The notes beneath the pieces were generated by a model that saw only the letters and a list, made by a program, of their open reading frames with translations, was not told where the DNA came from and searched no databases. Below, in pieces: positions 42,284-50,930 of a DNA stretch of 64,000 nt (positions within the stretch are counted from its first letter, which is position 1; every line of letters begins with the position of its first letter). This DNA is from Arenibacter sp040216555. GTDB taxonomy: Bacteria; Bacteroidota; Bacteroidia; Flavobacteriales; Flavobacteriaceae. A program made the position numbers and the translations under genes. The DNA is taken from assembly GCA_040216555.1 (NCBI GenBank), contig JAVJOW010000021.1, positions 1-64,000 of the forward strand, in the 5' to 3' direction.

Positions 42284-42463
42284 ATGTCCTACAAAATAAA
42301 AAGTCTCTTATATTTTATTTGTTTTTTGGTGTCAGCATTGGTTTACAATAATCTATCTGACAATACTGAAGCGAATAAAGAACTGATCTCAACAGATAAA
42401 TCAAAAGTTACTATTGAAGCTTTGGCAGATAACTCAGAAAATAAGTTCATAAACGTACAATAA
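42284..42463 (+). CDS. Small membrane/secreted peptide (tandem copy 2)
   Basis: A 59-codon frame from ATG 42284 to TAA 42463 encodes MSYKIKSLLYFICFLVSALVY and then a hydrophilic tail (DNTEANKELISTDKSK, ending ENKFINVQ). It is a paralogue of the peptide at 41959-42144: the N-terminal hydrophobic helix is nearly identical and the tail has diverged. One helix followed by a polar tail suggests membrane anchoring or secretion. A strong terminator follows 22 nt later. The function is unknown. Confidence 0.65.
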   Translation: MSYKIKSLLYFICFLVSALVYNNLSDNTEANKELISTDKSKVTIEALADNSENKFINVQ

Positions 42464-42485
42464 CAACAATCCAATAATTTGTTTT

Positions 42486-42521
42486 GAAAAAGGGTATAAA
42501 CCAAGGTTTATGCCCTTTTTT
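42486..42521 (+). terminator. Terminator after the small-peptide pair
   Basis: A 14-bp inverted repeat AAAGGGTATAAACC/GGTTTATGCCCTTT (one T-G pair, tight loop) is followed by TTTTATT. Confidence 0.85.
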
Positions 42522-42700
42522 ATTGATCAATACACTTTTCTCTATTCCATTTGATATTAGATAATATCCCTTAAAACATTACTTTTACTCCCCCTTCATC
42601 TATATTGCTCATCTGTTAAAATTGCCCTAAAACAAACTTTCCCGTTAAACCAATCTAATAACGTATTGTCCTATATACAAAACAGTAAATAATAAAAAAT

Positions 42701-43159
42701 ATGAAAAAATTAGTTGTATTAATTGTATTGATGGCCGGTATAACCGCCATGGCACAAAATCCGGAACGAGAGAGAGGCCACAGAGGCGATATGAAAGATA
42801 TGAGTCCTGAACAAATTGCCACCCTGCAAACGAAGCAGATGACCTTGGCCTTAGACCTTACCGATGCCCAACAAAAAGAAATCCAAAGTCTAAACCTGGA
42901 AAATGCTGTGAAACGTTCAGAGAAAATGGATGAAATGAAGGCAAAAAAAGAAAGCGGTGAGGCTAAAAAATTAACTTCTGAAGAACGTTTTGCCATGAAA
43001 ACAGCCATGCTGGATCATCAGATAGCCCAAAAAGAGGAGATGAAGAAAATATTGAACAAGGAGCAATATGAGAAATGGGATACAATGAAAAAAAACCGGG
43101 AAGGTCATAGAAAAGGCAGACGAATGCATGACAATGAAAAAAGGTCTGGAAAGAAATAA
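42701..43159 (+). CDS. Secreted Spy-like/DUF4890 protein
   Basis: The product of 152 residues has a signal peptide (1-19, AMAQ). The mature part is helical and highly charged. MSPEQIATLQTKQMTLALDL, then LTDAQQKEI, and EERFAMKTAMLDHQIAQKEEMKKIL, then LNKEQYEKWD, give the periplasmic 'LT..Q...i..l' repeats seen in Spy/CpxP-like and DUF4890 proteins. The basic C-terminus (GHRKGRRMHDNEKRSGKK) is notable. Relatives bind unfolded periplasmic proteins or metals; a stress role here is inferred. It stands alone before a terminator shared with hemL. Confidence 0.8.
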   Translation: MKKLVVLIVLMAGITAMAQNPERERGHRGDMKDMSPEQIATLQTKQMTLALDLTDAQQKEIQSLNLENAVKRSEKMDEMKAKKESGEAKKLTSEERFAMKTAMLDHQIAQKEEMKKILNKEQYEKWDTMKKNREGHRKGRRMHDNEKRSGKK

Positions 43160-43182
43160 AACTTCTTCCCCTCTTTATTGCA

Positions 43183-43224
43183 GAAGGCTAAACAGGCATA
43201 TTGTTGTCGATTTAGCCTTCTTCA
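43183..43224. terminator. Terminator between the Spy-like gene and hemL
   Basis: The stem GAAGGCTAAA (43183-43192) pairs with TTTAGCCTTC (43211-43220), 18-nt loop, followed by TTC. It lies between convergent genes and may act on both. Confidence 0.6.
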
Positions 43225-43231
43225 TTATTGA

Positions 43232-44521
43232 TCAACGTAGATCTTTAGCAATATTTTCAAGCGCAGCGATGGTCTCATCCAAATCTTTATAACTAAGGGC
43301 ATCGTTTAAGAAGTAACTCTCAAACGCACTTGGTGGCAAGTATATCCCCTGGTTGAGCATACCGTGGAAATATTTCTTAAAAACAGCATTGTTGCCCTTC
43401 GCAGAAGATTCAAAATCTACCACTGGTTCTTCTGTAAAATGTATCGAGATCATGGAACCGAACCTATTCATCTGAAAAGGAATATGGTTATCGGTCAATA
43501 CCTGTGCCATTCCTTTCCCCAAGTATTTGGTCTTATCGGCCAAACTCCTAAAAACTTCTGGGTTATTGTTCAATTCAGTCAACATGGCCAGTCCGGCACT
43601 CATTGCCAAAGGGTTGCCACTCAATGTTCCCGCTTGATATACTGGACCATCCGGAGCCAAATGCCCCATGATCTCTTCTCTGGCCGCAAAAGCACCTACT
43701 GGCAATCCTCCCCCAATTACCTTTCCAAAAGTAACGATATCGGCATCTACCCCCAATACTTCCTGGGCACCCCCTTTTGCCAATCTGAATCCGGTCATAA
43801 CCTCATCAAAAATCAGCAATATGTCTTCCTGGTCACAAAGATCACGCAATCCCTTTATAAAGTTTTCTTCCGGAATAATACATCCCATATTACCGGCTAC
43901 GGGCTCAATAATTATGGCAGCAATTTCTCCTTTATTAGCCGTAGCCAAGGCTTTTACACTTTCAAGATTATTATAAGCCGCCAAAAGGGTATCCTTTGCA
44001 GTGCCCTGGGTTACCCCTGGACTATTAGGGCTACCAAAGGTAACCGCTCCACTTCCGGCTTGAATTAAAAAGGAATCTGAATGACCGTGATAGCATCCTG
44101 CGAATTTTATAATTTTGTCCTTTCCAGTGAATCCCCTGGCCAAACGCACAGCACTCATACAGGCTTCCGTACCACTATTTACAAAACGTATCTTATCAAT
44201 ATTGGGCACCATGGAAACCGCTAGCTTTGCCAATTGAGTTTCAATTTCGGTCGGCATTCCAAACGAGGTTCCCTTTTTGGCCTTCTCGATAACCGCATCT
44301 ATTACGGGGGCATAGGCATGACCTAAGATCAGTGGCCCCCAAGATGCGATGTAATCTATTAGCCGGTTACCATCCTCATCGTACAAATATGCCCCTTTGG
44401 CTTCCTTCACAAATACAGGATTACCTCCAACGGCCTTAAAGGCCCTAACAGGGGAATTTACCCCTCCAGGAATATAACGCTGTGCTTCAGCAAATAAAGC
44501 ACTGCTTCTTCTATAAATCAT
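43232..44521 (-). CDS. hemL: Glutamate-1-semialdehyde 2,1-aminomutase
   Basis: The product of 429 residues converts glutamate-1-semialdehyde to 5-aminolevulinate, the tetrapyrrole precursor in the C5 pathway, using PLP. Visible are SGTEACMSAVRLAR (PLP phosphate contact), FDEVMTGFR with the Asp that binds the PLP ring nitrogen, and Lys267 in VTFGKVIGGGLPVGAF as the Schiff-base residue. CYHGHSDSFLIQAGSG is the family block near 143-158. Length is normal. It is the last gene of a minus-strand run of four, starting 3 nt after the stop of the glucosaminidase gene. Confidence 0.97.
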   Translation of the reverse strand: MIYRRSSALFAEAQRYIPGGVNSPVRAFKAVGGNPVFVKEAKGAYLYDEDGNRLIDYIASWGPLILGHAYAPVIDAVIEKAKKGTSFGMPTEIETQLAKLAVSMVPNIDKIRFVNSGTEACMSAVRLARGFTGKDKIIKFAGCYHGHSDSFLIQAGSGAVTFGSPNSPGVTQGTAKDTLLAAYNNLESVKALATANKGEIAAIIIEPVAGNMGCIIPEENFIKGLRDLCDQEDILLIFDEVMTGFRLAKGGAQEVLGVDADIVTFGKVIGGGLPVGAFAAREEIMGHLAPDGPVYQAGTLSGNPLAMSAGLAMLTELNNNPEVFRSLADKTKYLGKGMAQVLTDNHIPFQMNRFGSMISIHFTEEPVVDFESSAKGNNAVFKKYFHGMLNQGIYLPPSAFESYFLNDALSYKDLDETIAALENIAKDLR

Positions 44522-44524
44522 AGA

Positions 44525-45373
44525 TTATCTAATTTTTTCAGATTTAACAGTCAATTTTTGGCCCTCGGCCAAATTGCTATTGTTCATATTGTTCAACTTC
44601 ATCAATTCCGGGATGGAGACAAAGTAGCGTTTAGAAATAGAATATAAGGTATCTCCCTTTTGAACCACATGAATTTTATGTTCGTACTGTTTCGGTTCTT
44701 TTTTTACAATGGCGCCAGACTTTACAACAGTCCTATCATACTTATCCAATTCATATCGCTCTATAAGTGCAATCAATTTATGGGGATATTTACGGTCCGT
44801 TGCATAACCGGCCTCTTTTAAACCATAGGCCCATCCTTTATAGTCATCATGATCCAAATTGAACAAAAACGCATATCTGGCCCGGGAAGACAAGAATACA
44901 CTATGGTCCCTAAAGGAATACATCGGATGATTATACTTCCTAAAACATTCGCCTTTTGCGTCGTCATCATGAAAATCATAATCTCCTTCCCAACCTGTAT
45001 GACATTTTATTCCAAAATGATTGTTGGTTTTGGCGCCAAGAACACCTCTACCCGCACCACTTTCCAAGATGCCTTGAGCCAAGGTAATGCTGGCAGGTAT
45101 ACCATAAGCCTTCATTTCAAATTGGGCTATTTCCGCAAAGGTCTCTATATATTCCTCGGTAGTATTAACCGTGAACTTTACAAATTTGCCATTATCCTCA
45201 GGTAAGGCATAAGCGCTCTCACTTTTGGATTCGTTTATCGGCTTGGACTCTGGCCTGGCAGCAGTTGTAATAGTCCTTTGATCCGGCTTTTTAGCATAAG
45301 TGGTTCTCTTTTTAACACCGCAACTCACTAAGAACAAACCCAATATTGTTGTTATCGCTATTCTTTTTATCAT
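44525..45373 (-). CDS. LysM-containing glucosaminidase-type lipoprotein
   Basis: The product of 282 residues has a lipobox (LGLFLVSCGVKK, Cys18). A glucosaminidase-like domain (about 70-215) carries ITLAQGILESGAGRGVLGAKTNNHFGIKC, split here as the conserved Glu-containing helix and the 'NNHFGIKC' block, with KYPHKLIALIERY at the end. A C-terminal LysM domain (about 235-280) begins HVVQKGDTLYSISKRYFVS. It should cleave the glycan strands of peptidoglycan from the envelope side. It overlaps the ACC-deaminase gene by 4 nt and precedes hemL by 3 nt. Confidence 0.92.
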   Translation of the reverse strand: MIKRIAITTILGLFLVSCGVKKRTTYAKKPDQRTITTAARPESKPINESKSESAYALPEDNGKFVKFTVNTTEEYIETFAEIAQFEMKAYGIPASITLAQGILESGAGRGVLGAKTNNHFGIKCHTGWEGDYDFHDDDAKGECFRKYNHPMYSFRDHSVFLSSRARYAFLFNLDHDDYKGWAYGLKEAGYATDRKYPHKLIALIERYELDKYDRTVVKSGAIVKKEPKQYEHKIHVVQKGDTLYSISKRYFVSIPELMKLNNMNNSNLAEGQKLTVKSEKIR

Positions 45374-46275
45374 ACTTTTATTAATGGAAGATTCTTCTTT
45401 TTTAAAACTAAATTCATTCCTGCTATCCCCTGTAGACCACCACTGTGTATCGCCAAAATTTTGGTTCCTGGTTTAAAATAATCATTTTTTACCAAATCCA
45501 AAATACCATACAAAAGCTTCCCTGTATAAACGGGATCTGTAGGAATATTGGTCTTTTCCTTAAAATAATTAATAAACTCTATAAGCGTTTCAGAAACTTT
45601 GGCATAACCCCCAAAATGATAATCGGTATTAATTTCCCAGTTTTCTTTGGACGTAAAATTACGAATATCTTTTTTTAAAAATTCACCTTTTAGTGAAGGA
45701 AAGCCTATAATTCTCTGATAATGAAGGGAAGAATTGATAATCCCGGCCAAGGTTCCACCCGTTCCTACACTTGAACAAAGGACGTCAAAATCCTTGTCCT
45801 GCGGAGTCAATATTTCTTCACAACCCTTAACGGCAAGCAAATTAGTACCGCCCTCGGGAATCATATAATAAGGACCCAAGTCTTTGTTCAATAATTCCAA
45901 AAAAGAAGATTCCGCCTTGCGTCTATAAGCCTCTCTTGAGATAAACTTAAAATCCATTCCATGCCTATTGGCCTGCGCCAGCGTTGGATTGAGCATCCAA
46001 TTTCGACTTAATTCCTCTCCCCTGATTACCCCTATCGTCTTAATCCCGTACAAATTTCCGGCATAGGCAGTCGCGGCAATATGGTTGGAATAGGCCCCAC
46101 CAAAAGTTAAAATCGTATCCAAGCCTCTTTGTTTGGCCTCTAAAATATTGTACTTAAGTTTTCGGTATTTATTTCCGGAAATAAACGGGTGTATCAGGTC
46201 TTCCCTTTTTACCACTAGGGTAATCTGTTTTTTGTTTAAAATAGAAAGGTCTACTTCCTGATTTATTCCCTGCAC
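45370..46275 (-). CDS. PLP-dependent ACC deaminase/D-cysteine desulfhydrase-family enzyme
   Basis: The product of about 301 residues is a fold-type II PLP enzyme. The cofactor lysine lies in SGNKYRKLKYN, GGAYSNH is the substrate-side block and VGTGGTLAGII binds the phosphate. Family members deaminate 1-aminocyclopropane-1-carboxylate or desulfhydrate D-cysteine; the exact substrate is open. The start is GTG at 46275 (VQGINQEVDLSIL), 2 nt after the upstream stop; a TTG at 46296 would overlap the upstream gene by 19 nt. The stop overlaps the glucosaminidase start by 4 nt. Confidence 0.85.
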   Translation of the reverse strand: MQGINQEVDLSILNKKQITLVVKREDLIHPFISGNKYRKLKYNILEAKQRGLDTILTFGGAYSNHIAATAYAGNLYGIKTIGVIRGEELSRNWMLNPTLAQANRHGMDFKFISREAYRRKAESSFLELLNKDLGPYYMIPEGGTNLLAVKGCEEILTPQDKDFDVLCSSVGTGGTLAGIINSSLHYQRIIGFPSLKGEFLKKDIRNFTSKENWEINTDYHFGGYAKVSETLIEFINYFKEKTNIPTDPVYTGKLLYGILDLVKNDYFKPGTKILAIHSGGLQGIAGMNLVLKKKNLPLIKV

Positions 46276-46277
46276 GC

Positions 46278-46616
46278 CTAAGGCTTTTGGCCCCAAAGAT
46301 ATTTAATAAAACTAAAAGTCCTTCTCTCCTGTAGATAATATAAATTAGTTTCATTATCGTAGGCCTCCCTTTCAAAGCTGATATTCTGGTAGGCCTTATA
46401 AGCATCAAAATATATTAGGTATCTAATAATGCCTTCCAATAAATACAAAAAATAAAATGGCACAATCAATAATTCCCGTTGTTGCCTTAGATGTATTTTT
46501 TCGTGATTAAGTAGCGTAGCATCCTTTTTTAAAGAAGAGTTCTTCAAAATAATGAAGGGCCAAAAGGACAGTCCCACATAGTTCTTGTAAAATACATGTT
46601 TAAAAACTAAAATCAT
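46278..46616 (-). CDS. Small membrane protein with HEKIH motif
   Basis: The product of 112 residues has LNHEKIHLRQQRELLIVPFYFLYL at about 36-60. HEKIH fits the HExxH zinc-binding plan of M56-type membrane peptidases, and the following hydrophobic stretch (LIVPFYFLYLLEGIIRYLIYF) is a membrane segment. At the C-terminus lies FEREAYDNETNLYYL, whose Glu could be a further metal ligand. It is far shorter than M56 peptidases (about 300-600 residues), so it may be a minimal peptidase or a non-enzymatic relative. It is the first gene of the operon with the ACC-deaminase-like enzyme, glucosaminidase and hemL. Confidence 0.75.
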   Translation of the reverse strand: MILVFKHVFYKNYVGLSFWPFIILKNSSLKKDATLLNHEKIHLRQQRELLIVPFYFLYLLEGIIRYLIYFDAYKAYQNISFEREAYDNETNLYYLQERRTFSFIKYLWGQKP

Positions 46617-46797
46617 TCTATCGGATAAATATCACGCCTATCAAAGATAAAAGGGCATTACATAAAAACTTCCCATAATCGACTTACTACGAACAAAATA
46701 GGTTCAAATACAAAAAGTATGCTAAACTTTGTTAAATCGACCCCAACTTGATTGAACAGCTTAAATTATTTGATATAAATCCCATAAATTTACATCA

Positions 46798-46965
46798 ATG
46801 AAGAAATATATACCACTGGAGGAAGGGGATTTTTACCTTTCAGAAGACGGATACAAAGTTTTTACAAAACAATATCATCTAAAAAGGGGATATTGTTGTG
46901 AAAGTGGCTGCAGACATTGTCCGTACGGTTATAACCAAAAAACGAACACACAGCGCCAAAACTAA
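46798..46965 (+). CDS. DUF5522-family cysteine-rich mini-protein
   Basis: A 55-codon frame from ATG 46798 to TAA 46965 reads MKKYIPLEEGDFYLSEDGYK, then VFTKQYHLKRGYCCESGCRHCPYGY. The block 'fT..YHl.RG.CC..gCrHCPyG' is the DUF5522 signature, with four cysteines and one histidine likely to bind metal. The short basic/polar tail QKTNTQRQN is variable. It lies in the divergent region between the HEKIH membrane gene and the DUF4136 lipoprotein. The cellular role of the family is unknown. Confidence 0.85.
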   Translation: MKKYIPLEEGDFYLSEDGYKVFTKQYHLKRGYCCESGCRHCPYGYNQKTNTQRQN

Positions 46966-47033
46966 GGTATTCGGCATGATTTTTGAGTTTGTTTACATTG
47001 AATATCACAAGTACTAATTCAAATATAATAGCT

Positions 47034-47594
47034 ATGAAAAAGATTAAATTTTTAGTCCTTCCGATCGTGGTACTGCTCTTCGCCAGTTCCTGCACATCGG
47101 TACGTGTATTATCGGATTATGATAAAGAAGCAAATTTTAATTCGTTCAAAACCTATGCCTTTTATAAAACTGGGATAGACAAGGCCCAGATTTCGGATTT
47201 GGACAAAAAGAGAATACTTAAGGCCATTGATACGGAAATGAGCGCTAGAGGTTATGTAAAATCTGAAAATCCCGATATGTTATTAAGCATATTCACCAAG
47301 GAAAGACAACAGGTGGATGTGTACAGCAACTATTGGGGTGCCGGTTTCTATGGCTGGGGCTGGTCACCGTTCTATTGGGGCTCCCCATATTTCGGGGGCA
47401 ACAATGTTAGCACCAGGACCGAAGGCTCTATATATATAGACATCATAGATGCCAAAAACAAGGAATTGGTTTGGCAAGGAAGGGGTGTGGGCACCTTGAA
47501 CAACATTAGAAATATGGAAAAAAAGGAGAAAAGGATTCAAGAATTCGTTTCTGAAATTTTGGAAGCCTATCCTCCCGGAACCGCTATGAACTAA
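47034..47594 (+). CDS. DUF4136 lipoprotein
   Basis: The ATG at 47034 opens a lipoprotein signal (MKKIKFLVLPIVVLLFASSC, Cys20); an in-frame start 51 nt earlier buries it and was rejected. The product has 186 residues. DUF4136 covers about 22-180: DYDKEANFNSFKTYAFY, then KKRILKAIDTEMSARGYVKSENPDML, quoted in part, and IDIIDAKNKELVWQGRGVG. An aromatic/Gly insert (YWGAGFYGWGWSPFYWG) sits in the middle, as in other members. The fold is predicted to be outer-membrane-associated; the function is unknown. An unusually perfect terminator follows. Confidence 0.9.
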   Translation: MKKIKFLVLPIVVLLFASSCTSVRVLSDYDKEANFNSFKTYAFYKTGIDKAQISDLDKKRILKAIDTEMSARGYVKSENPDMLLSIFTKERQQVDVYSNYWGAGFYGWGWSPFYWGSPYFGGNNVSTRTEGSIYIDIIDAKNKELVWQGRGVGTLNNIRNMEKKEKRIQEFVSEILEAYPPGTAMN

Positions 47595-47662
47595 ACATTT
47601 TATGTACAAAACATTCATTGTCCATAGTTTTTTTGGATAATTATTTAGATTAAATTCTCCCT

Positions 47663-47697
47663 AATTCCCTTCCCATTCAGGAAGGGAATTTTTTTTT
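47663..47697 (+). terminator. Terminator of the DUF4136 gene
   Basis: A perfect 11-bp stem AATTCCCTTCC/GGAAGGGAATT has a 6-nt loop and is followed by seven T. Confidence 0.92.
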
Positions 47698-47772
47698 GAT
47701 CCCCATCCAAAAATATGTGGTCTTAAAAGTGCCTTTTTGCTTTCTTTAGCTATGTATTATAAAAGGTGGTTC

Positions 47773-47803
47773 TTGGGGGACATGGGCGCATTTTGTATCT
47801 TTA
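47773..47803 (+). promoter_or_regulatory. Promoter of the phenylalanine hydroxylase gene
   Basis: TTG (47773-47775), 20 nt, TATCTTTA (47796-47803), one mismatch from TAnnTTTG. It sits 20 nt before ATG 47824 and inside the alternative longer reading frame starting at 47737. Confidence 0.5.
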
Positions 47804-47823
47804 AAAGGAATAAAACACAAACT

Positions 47824-49575
47824 ATGTCTTTTGAAAGCAATTTCATTTTGGATAAGCTTCCCGAGCATTTGAAGCAATATATTAAACCGCAGAATTATGA
47901 GGATTATTCCCCTATAGATCAGGCGGTATGGCGATACGTAATGCGAAAAAATGTAGACTATTTAAGTAAGGTGGCCCATAAAAGTTATTTGGAAGGACTA
48001 AACAAAACGGGGATTTCCATAGATTATATTCCCAATATGTACGGCATGAACCGTATTTTAAAGGAAATAGGGTGGGCGGCCGTGGCCGTGGATGGTTTTA
48101 TTCCCCCTTCTGCCTTTATGGAATTCCAGGCTTACAATGTTTTGGTCATAGCATCGGATATTCGGCAATTGGAGCATATTGAATATACCCCCGCGCCCGA
48201 TATTATACATGAAGGCGCCGGACACGCCCCTATTATAGCCAATCCCGAATATGCGGAATACCTGCGCAGGTTTGGGGAGATAGGGTCCAAGGCCATTTCC
48301 AGTGCCAAGGATTACGAACTATACGAAGCCGTAAGACATCTGTCCATTATAAAGGAGGCCGAAGGCACTCCCCTAAAAGACATAGATAAGGCCCAAAAGA
48401 AAATCGAAGAACTGCAATTGAATATGGGCGAACCCAGTGAAATGGCCCTGATCCGAAATCTTCATTGGTGGACCGTGGAATACGGGCTGATAGGAACTGT
48501 GGACCGACCAAAAATATATGGTGCTGGTTTACTATCCTCTATTGGGGAAAGCGCCTGGTGTATGACCGATAAGGTCAAAAAAATTCCATATTCCCTAGAA
48601 GCAGCACATACTTCCTTCGATATAACCCAACCACAGCCACAACTTTTTGTTACCCCCGACTTTGCATACCTCAACCAAGTATTAGAAGAATTTGCCAACA
48701 CCATGTCCTTGAGACAAGGTGGCCTTAGTGGCTTGGAAAAGCTTATCAACTCTAAGGAAATGGGCACCGTGGAGCTAAGTACTGGCCTGCAAGTATCAGG
48801 GCATTTTGAGAGTGCCATTGCCCATGAAGGAAAACCGGTCTATTTACAGACCAAAGGCAATACGGCCCTTGCCTACCGGGAAAAGGAATTGATAGGACAC
48901 GGCATTAAGCAAAATCCCCATGGCTTTGGTTCGCCCATAGGAAAATTGAAAGGTATAAATCTTGCAATAGAAGATATGAGTCCCCGCGATTTAAAGGCCT
49001 ATAATATCTATGAAGGCGAAGCAGTAGACCTTGAATTTATAGGAGACATAAAAGTTTCTGGGGAAATTATTACGGGTACCAGAAACCTAAAGGGAGAAAT
49101 TATTCTGATTACTTTGGCAAATTGCACGGTTACCCATAATGATAAAATCCTCTTTCATCCTGGCCAAGGTTTATACCATATGGCTGTAGGTGAAAATATT
49201 GTTTCCGTGTTCAATGGTCCAGCGGATTTAAAGAGTTTTGATCTGGTTACGCACAAAGTAACCGACACCACCATAAAATTGGCCAAAACTGAAAAAAGAA
49301 AACAATTGGAACAATTTTACAAGCAAGTCCGGGAATTTAGGGAAGGTAAAAATGTAACCATCTCTAGAAATAAAGTTTTCCAGGAAATAAAAGCCAACCA
49401 CCCAGAAGATTGGCTGCTTTCCGTTGAATTGTACGAATTGGCAAAAAATAATGGTGATGGAAGTTTTGCCAAAGAACTGAAATCGCACTTGGAAGCCCTT
49501 AAACGCCAAAAACCGCAACTAGGCCATCTGATAGACGACGGACTGGAATTGGTAGATAAAAGTTTGGTAGCATAA
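47824..49575 (+). CDS. Aromatic amino acid (phenylalanine) hydroxylase, long form
   Basis: The product of 583 residues is an iron- and pterin-dependent hydroxylase. Iron ligands are visible as His129 and His134 in PDIIHEGAGHAP and Glu219 in HWWTVEYGL. The N-terminal catalytic domain (about 25-300) matches phenylalanine 4-monooxygenases. The usual bacterial enzyme has about 260-290 residues; the additional 280 residues (about 310-583) are beta-rich, then helical (AEKRKQLEQFYKQVREFREGK-like), and I recognise no domain there. The start is set by the promoter at 47773-47803. It probably makes tyrosine or feeds tyrosine catabolism. Confidence 0.9.
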   Translation: MSFESNFILDKLPEHLKQYIKPQNYEDYSPIDQAVWRYVMRKNVDYLSKVAHKSYLEGLNKTGISIDYIPNMYGMNRILKEIGWAAVAVDGFIPPSAFMEFQAYNVLVIASDIRQLEHIEYTPAPDIIHEGAGHAPIIANPEYAEYLRRFGEIGSKAISSAKDYELYEAVRHLSIIKEAEGTPLKDIDKAQKKIEELQLNMGEPSEMALIRNLHWWTVEYGLIGTVDRPKIYGAGLLSSIGESAWCMTDKVKKIPYSLEAAHTSFDITQPQPQLFVTPDFAYLNQVLEEFANTMSLRQGGLSGLEKLINSKEMGTVELSTGLQVSGHFESAIAHEGKPVYLQTKGNTALAYREKELIGHGIKQNPHGFGSPIGKLKGINLAIEDMSPRDLKAYNIYEGEAVDLEFIGDIKVSGEIITGTRNLKGEIILITLANCTVTHNDKILFHPGQGLYHMAVGENIVSVFNGPADLKSFDLVTHKVTDTTIKLAKTEKRKQLEQFYKQVREFREGKNVTISRNKVFQEIKANHPEDWLLSVELYELAKNNGDGSFAKELKSHLEALKRQKPQLGHLIDDGLELVDKSLVA

Positions 49576-49637
49576 GCTTGGTCATTAATTTCATTTGAAT
49601 TCCCTATATTTATGCTGCTACCATTAATAGATCTGAA

Positions 49638-50903
49638 ATGAAGCTTTTAACTTGTTTTGTGTGTTGCTTTTTTATTTTATCCATGTCTCCTCTACTATCC
49701 CAAACCAATTATGAAGAAAACAAGGTTCCTTCCTTTGAGGTGCCCGATCCATTACTGACTTTTAGCGGTTATAAAATTAAATCGGTTAAAAAATGGGAAA
49801 AAACAAGACGGCCGGAGCTTCTTCATTTTTTTGAAAACAATGTATACGGCAAGATTCCCAAGACCCTTAAGATAGACTCCTATACCATTTTGGAACAGGA
49901 CGACAATGCTTATAACGGAAAAGCCAAGCGCAAGCAAGTAGAACTTACTTTTAAGAACAACGGCAAAACCTTGAGTTATACCATTTTGCTTTATCTACCG
50001 AAGAATAAAGTGAAGGCGCCCGTTTTTTTGGGCTATAATTTTTATGGCAACCACACCATCACAGAGGATAAAGCTGTAATAATTTCATCGGCCTGGGCCA
50101 ATAACAATGAATCATTCGGGATCAAAAACAACACTTTGACCGAGGAGTCCAGGGGAAAAAGAACAAATCGCTGGGCAGTGGAAAAAATATTGGATGCCGG
50201 TTATGGCATAGCTACCATATATTATGGTGAAGTAGACCCGGATAAAAATGATTTCTCGGATGGCATTCATAGCCTCTTGTATCAACAAGGCCAGAATCAA
50301 CCTAAACCTGCTGAATGGGGCAGTATTGCGGCTTGGAGTTGGGGCATGGTAAGGGCTTTGGATTATTTTGAAAAAGATCCTGACATAGACGCTTCCAAGG
50401 TAATTGCCTTCGGCCATTCGCGACTGGGAAAAACATCCCTTTGGGCCGGAGCCACGGACAAAAGGTTTGCCGGGGTAATTTCCAACAACTCCGGCTGCGG
50501 GGGCGCCGCTCTGTCCAAACGTAAATTTGGAGAGACCATAGCGGTGATAAACGAAAGGTTTCCACACTGGTTTTGTGATAATTTCAATGAGTACAACGAA
50601 AATGAGGAAGCCTTACCGGTAGACCAACATCAATTATTGGCACTTATTGCGCCGAGACCTCTTTATGTGGCCAGCGCCCAAGAAGACCAATGGGCAGACC
50701 CCCGGGGTGAGTTCCTTTCTGCTCATTATGCCACGCAGGTTTACCACCTATACGATAAAGAAGGAATAGAAACCATGGAAATGTCAAAGGTCAATGAGCC
50801 TATCCATAATACCGTTTCCTATCACATCCGTACAGGCAAGCATGATGTTACCGACTACGACTGGGAGAACTATATTAAGTGGGCAAACGCCTTTGTGAAA
50901 TAA
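49638..50903 (+). CDS. CE15-like glucuronoyl esterase/acetylxylan-esterase-type hydrolase
   Basis: The product of 421 residues has a signal peptide (1-21, PLLSQ). An alpha/beta-hydrolase domain (about 95-415) has the nucleophile Ser261 in FGHSRLGKTSLWAGATD and the catalytic His402 in GKHDVTDYDW. GHSRLGK corresponds to GCSRxGK of glucuronoyl esterases, and CGGAALSKRKFGE is a typical family block near 288-299. These enzymes cleave ester bonds between glucuronic acid in xylan and lignin alcohols; marine members may act on algal glucuronates instead. It follows the hydroxylase gene by 62 nt, with no other carbohydrate-active gene nearby. Confidence 0.88.
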   Translation: MKLLTCFVCCFFILSMSPLLSQTNYEENKVPSFEVPDPLLTFSGYKIKSVKKWEKTRRPELLHFFENNVYGKIPKTLKIDSYTILEQDDNAYNGKAKRKQVELTFKNNGKTLSYTILLYLPKNKVKAPVFLGYNFYGNHTITEDKAVIISSAWANNNESFGIKNNTLTEESRGKRTNRWAVEKILDAGYGIATIYYGEVDPDKNDFSDGIHSLLYQQGQNQPKPAEWGSIAAWSWGMVRALDYFEKDPDIDASKVIAFGHSRLGKTSLWAGATDKRFAGVISNNSGCGGAALSKRKFGETIAVINERFPHWFCDNFNEYNENEEALPVDQHQLLALIAPRPLYVASAQEDQWADPRGEFLSAHYATQVYHLYDKEGIETMEMSKVNEPIHNTVSYHIRTGKHDVTDYDWENYIKWANAFVK

Positions 50904-50930
50904 CGGTCAACAATTCTATTCCGAACCAAT

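Noticed and set aside
43364..44068. Long plus-strand frame of 234 codons
   Set aside because: It is antisense to hemL, whose active-site residues are intact, and the translation has no family features.
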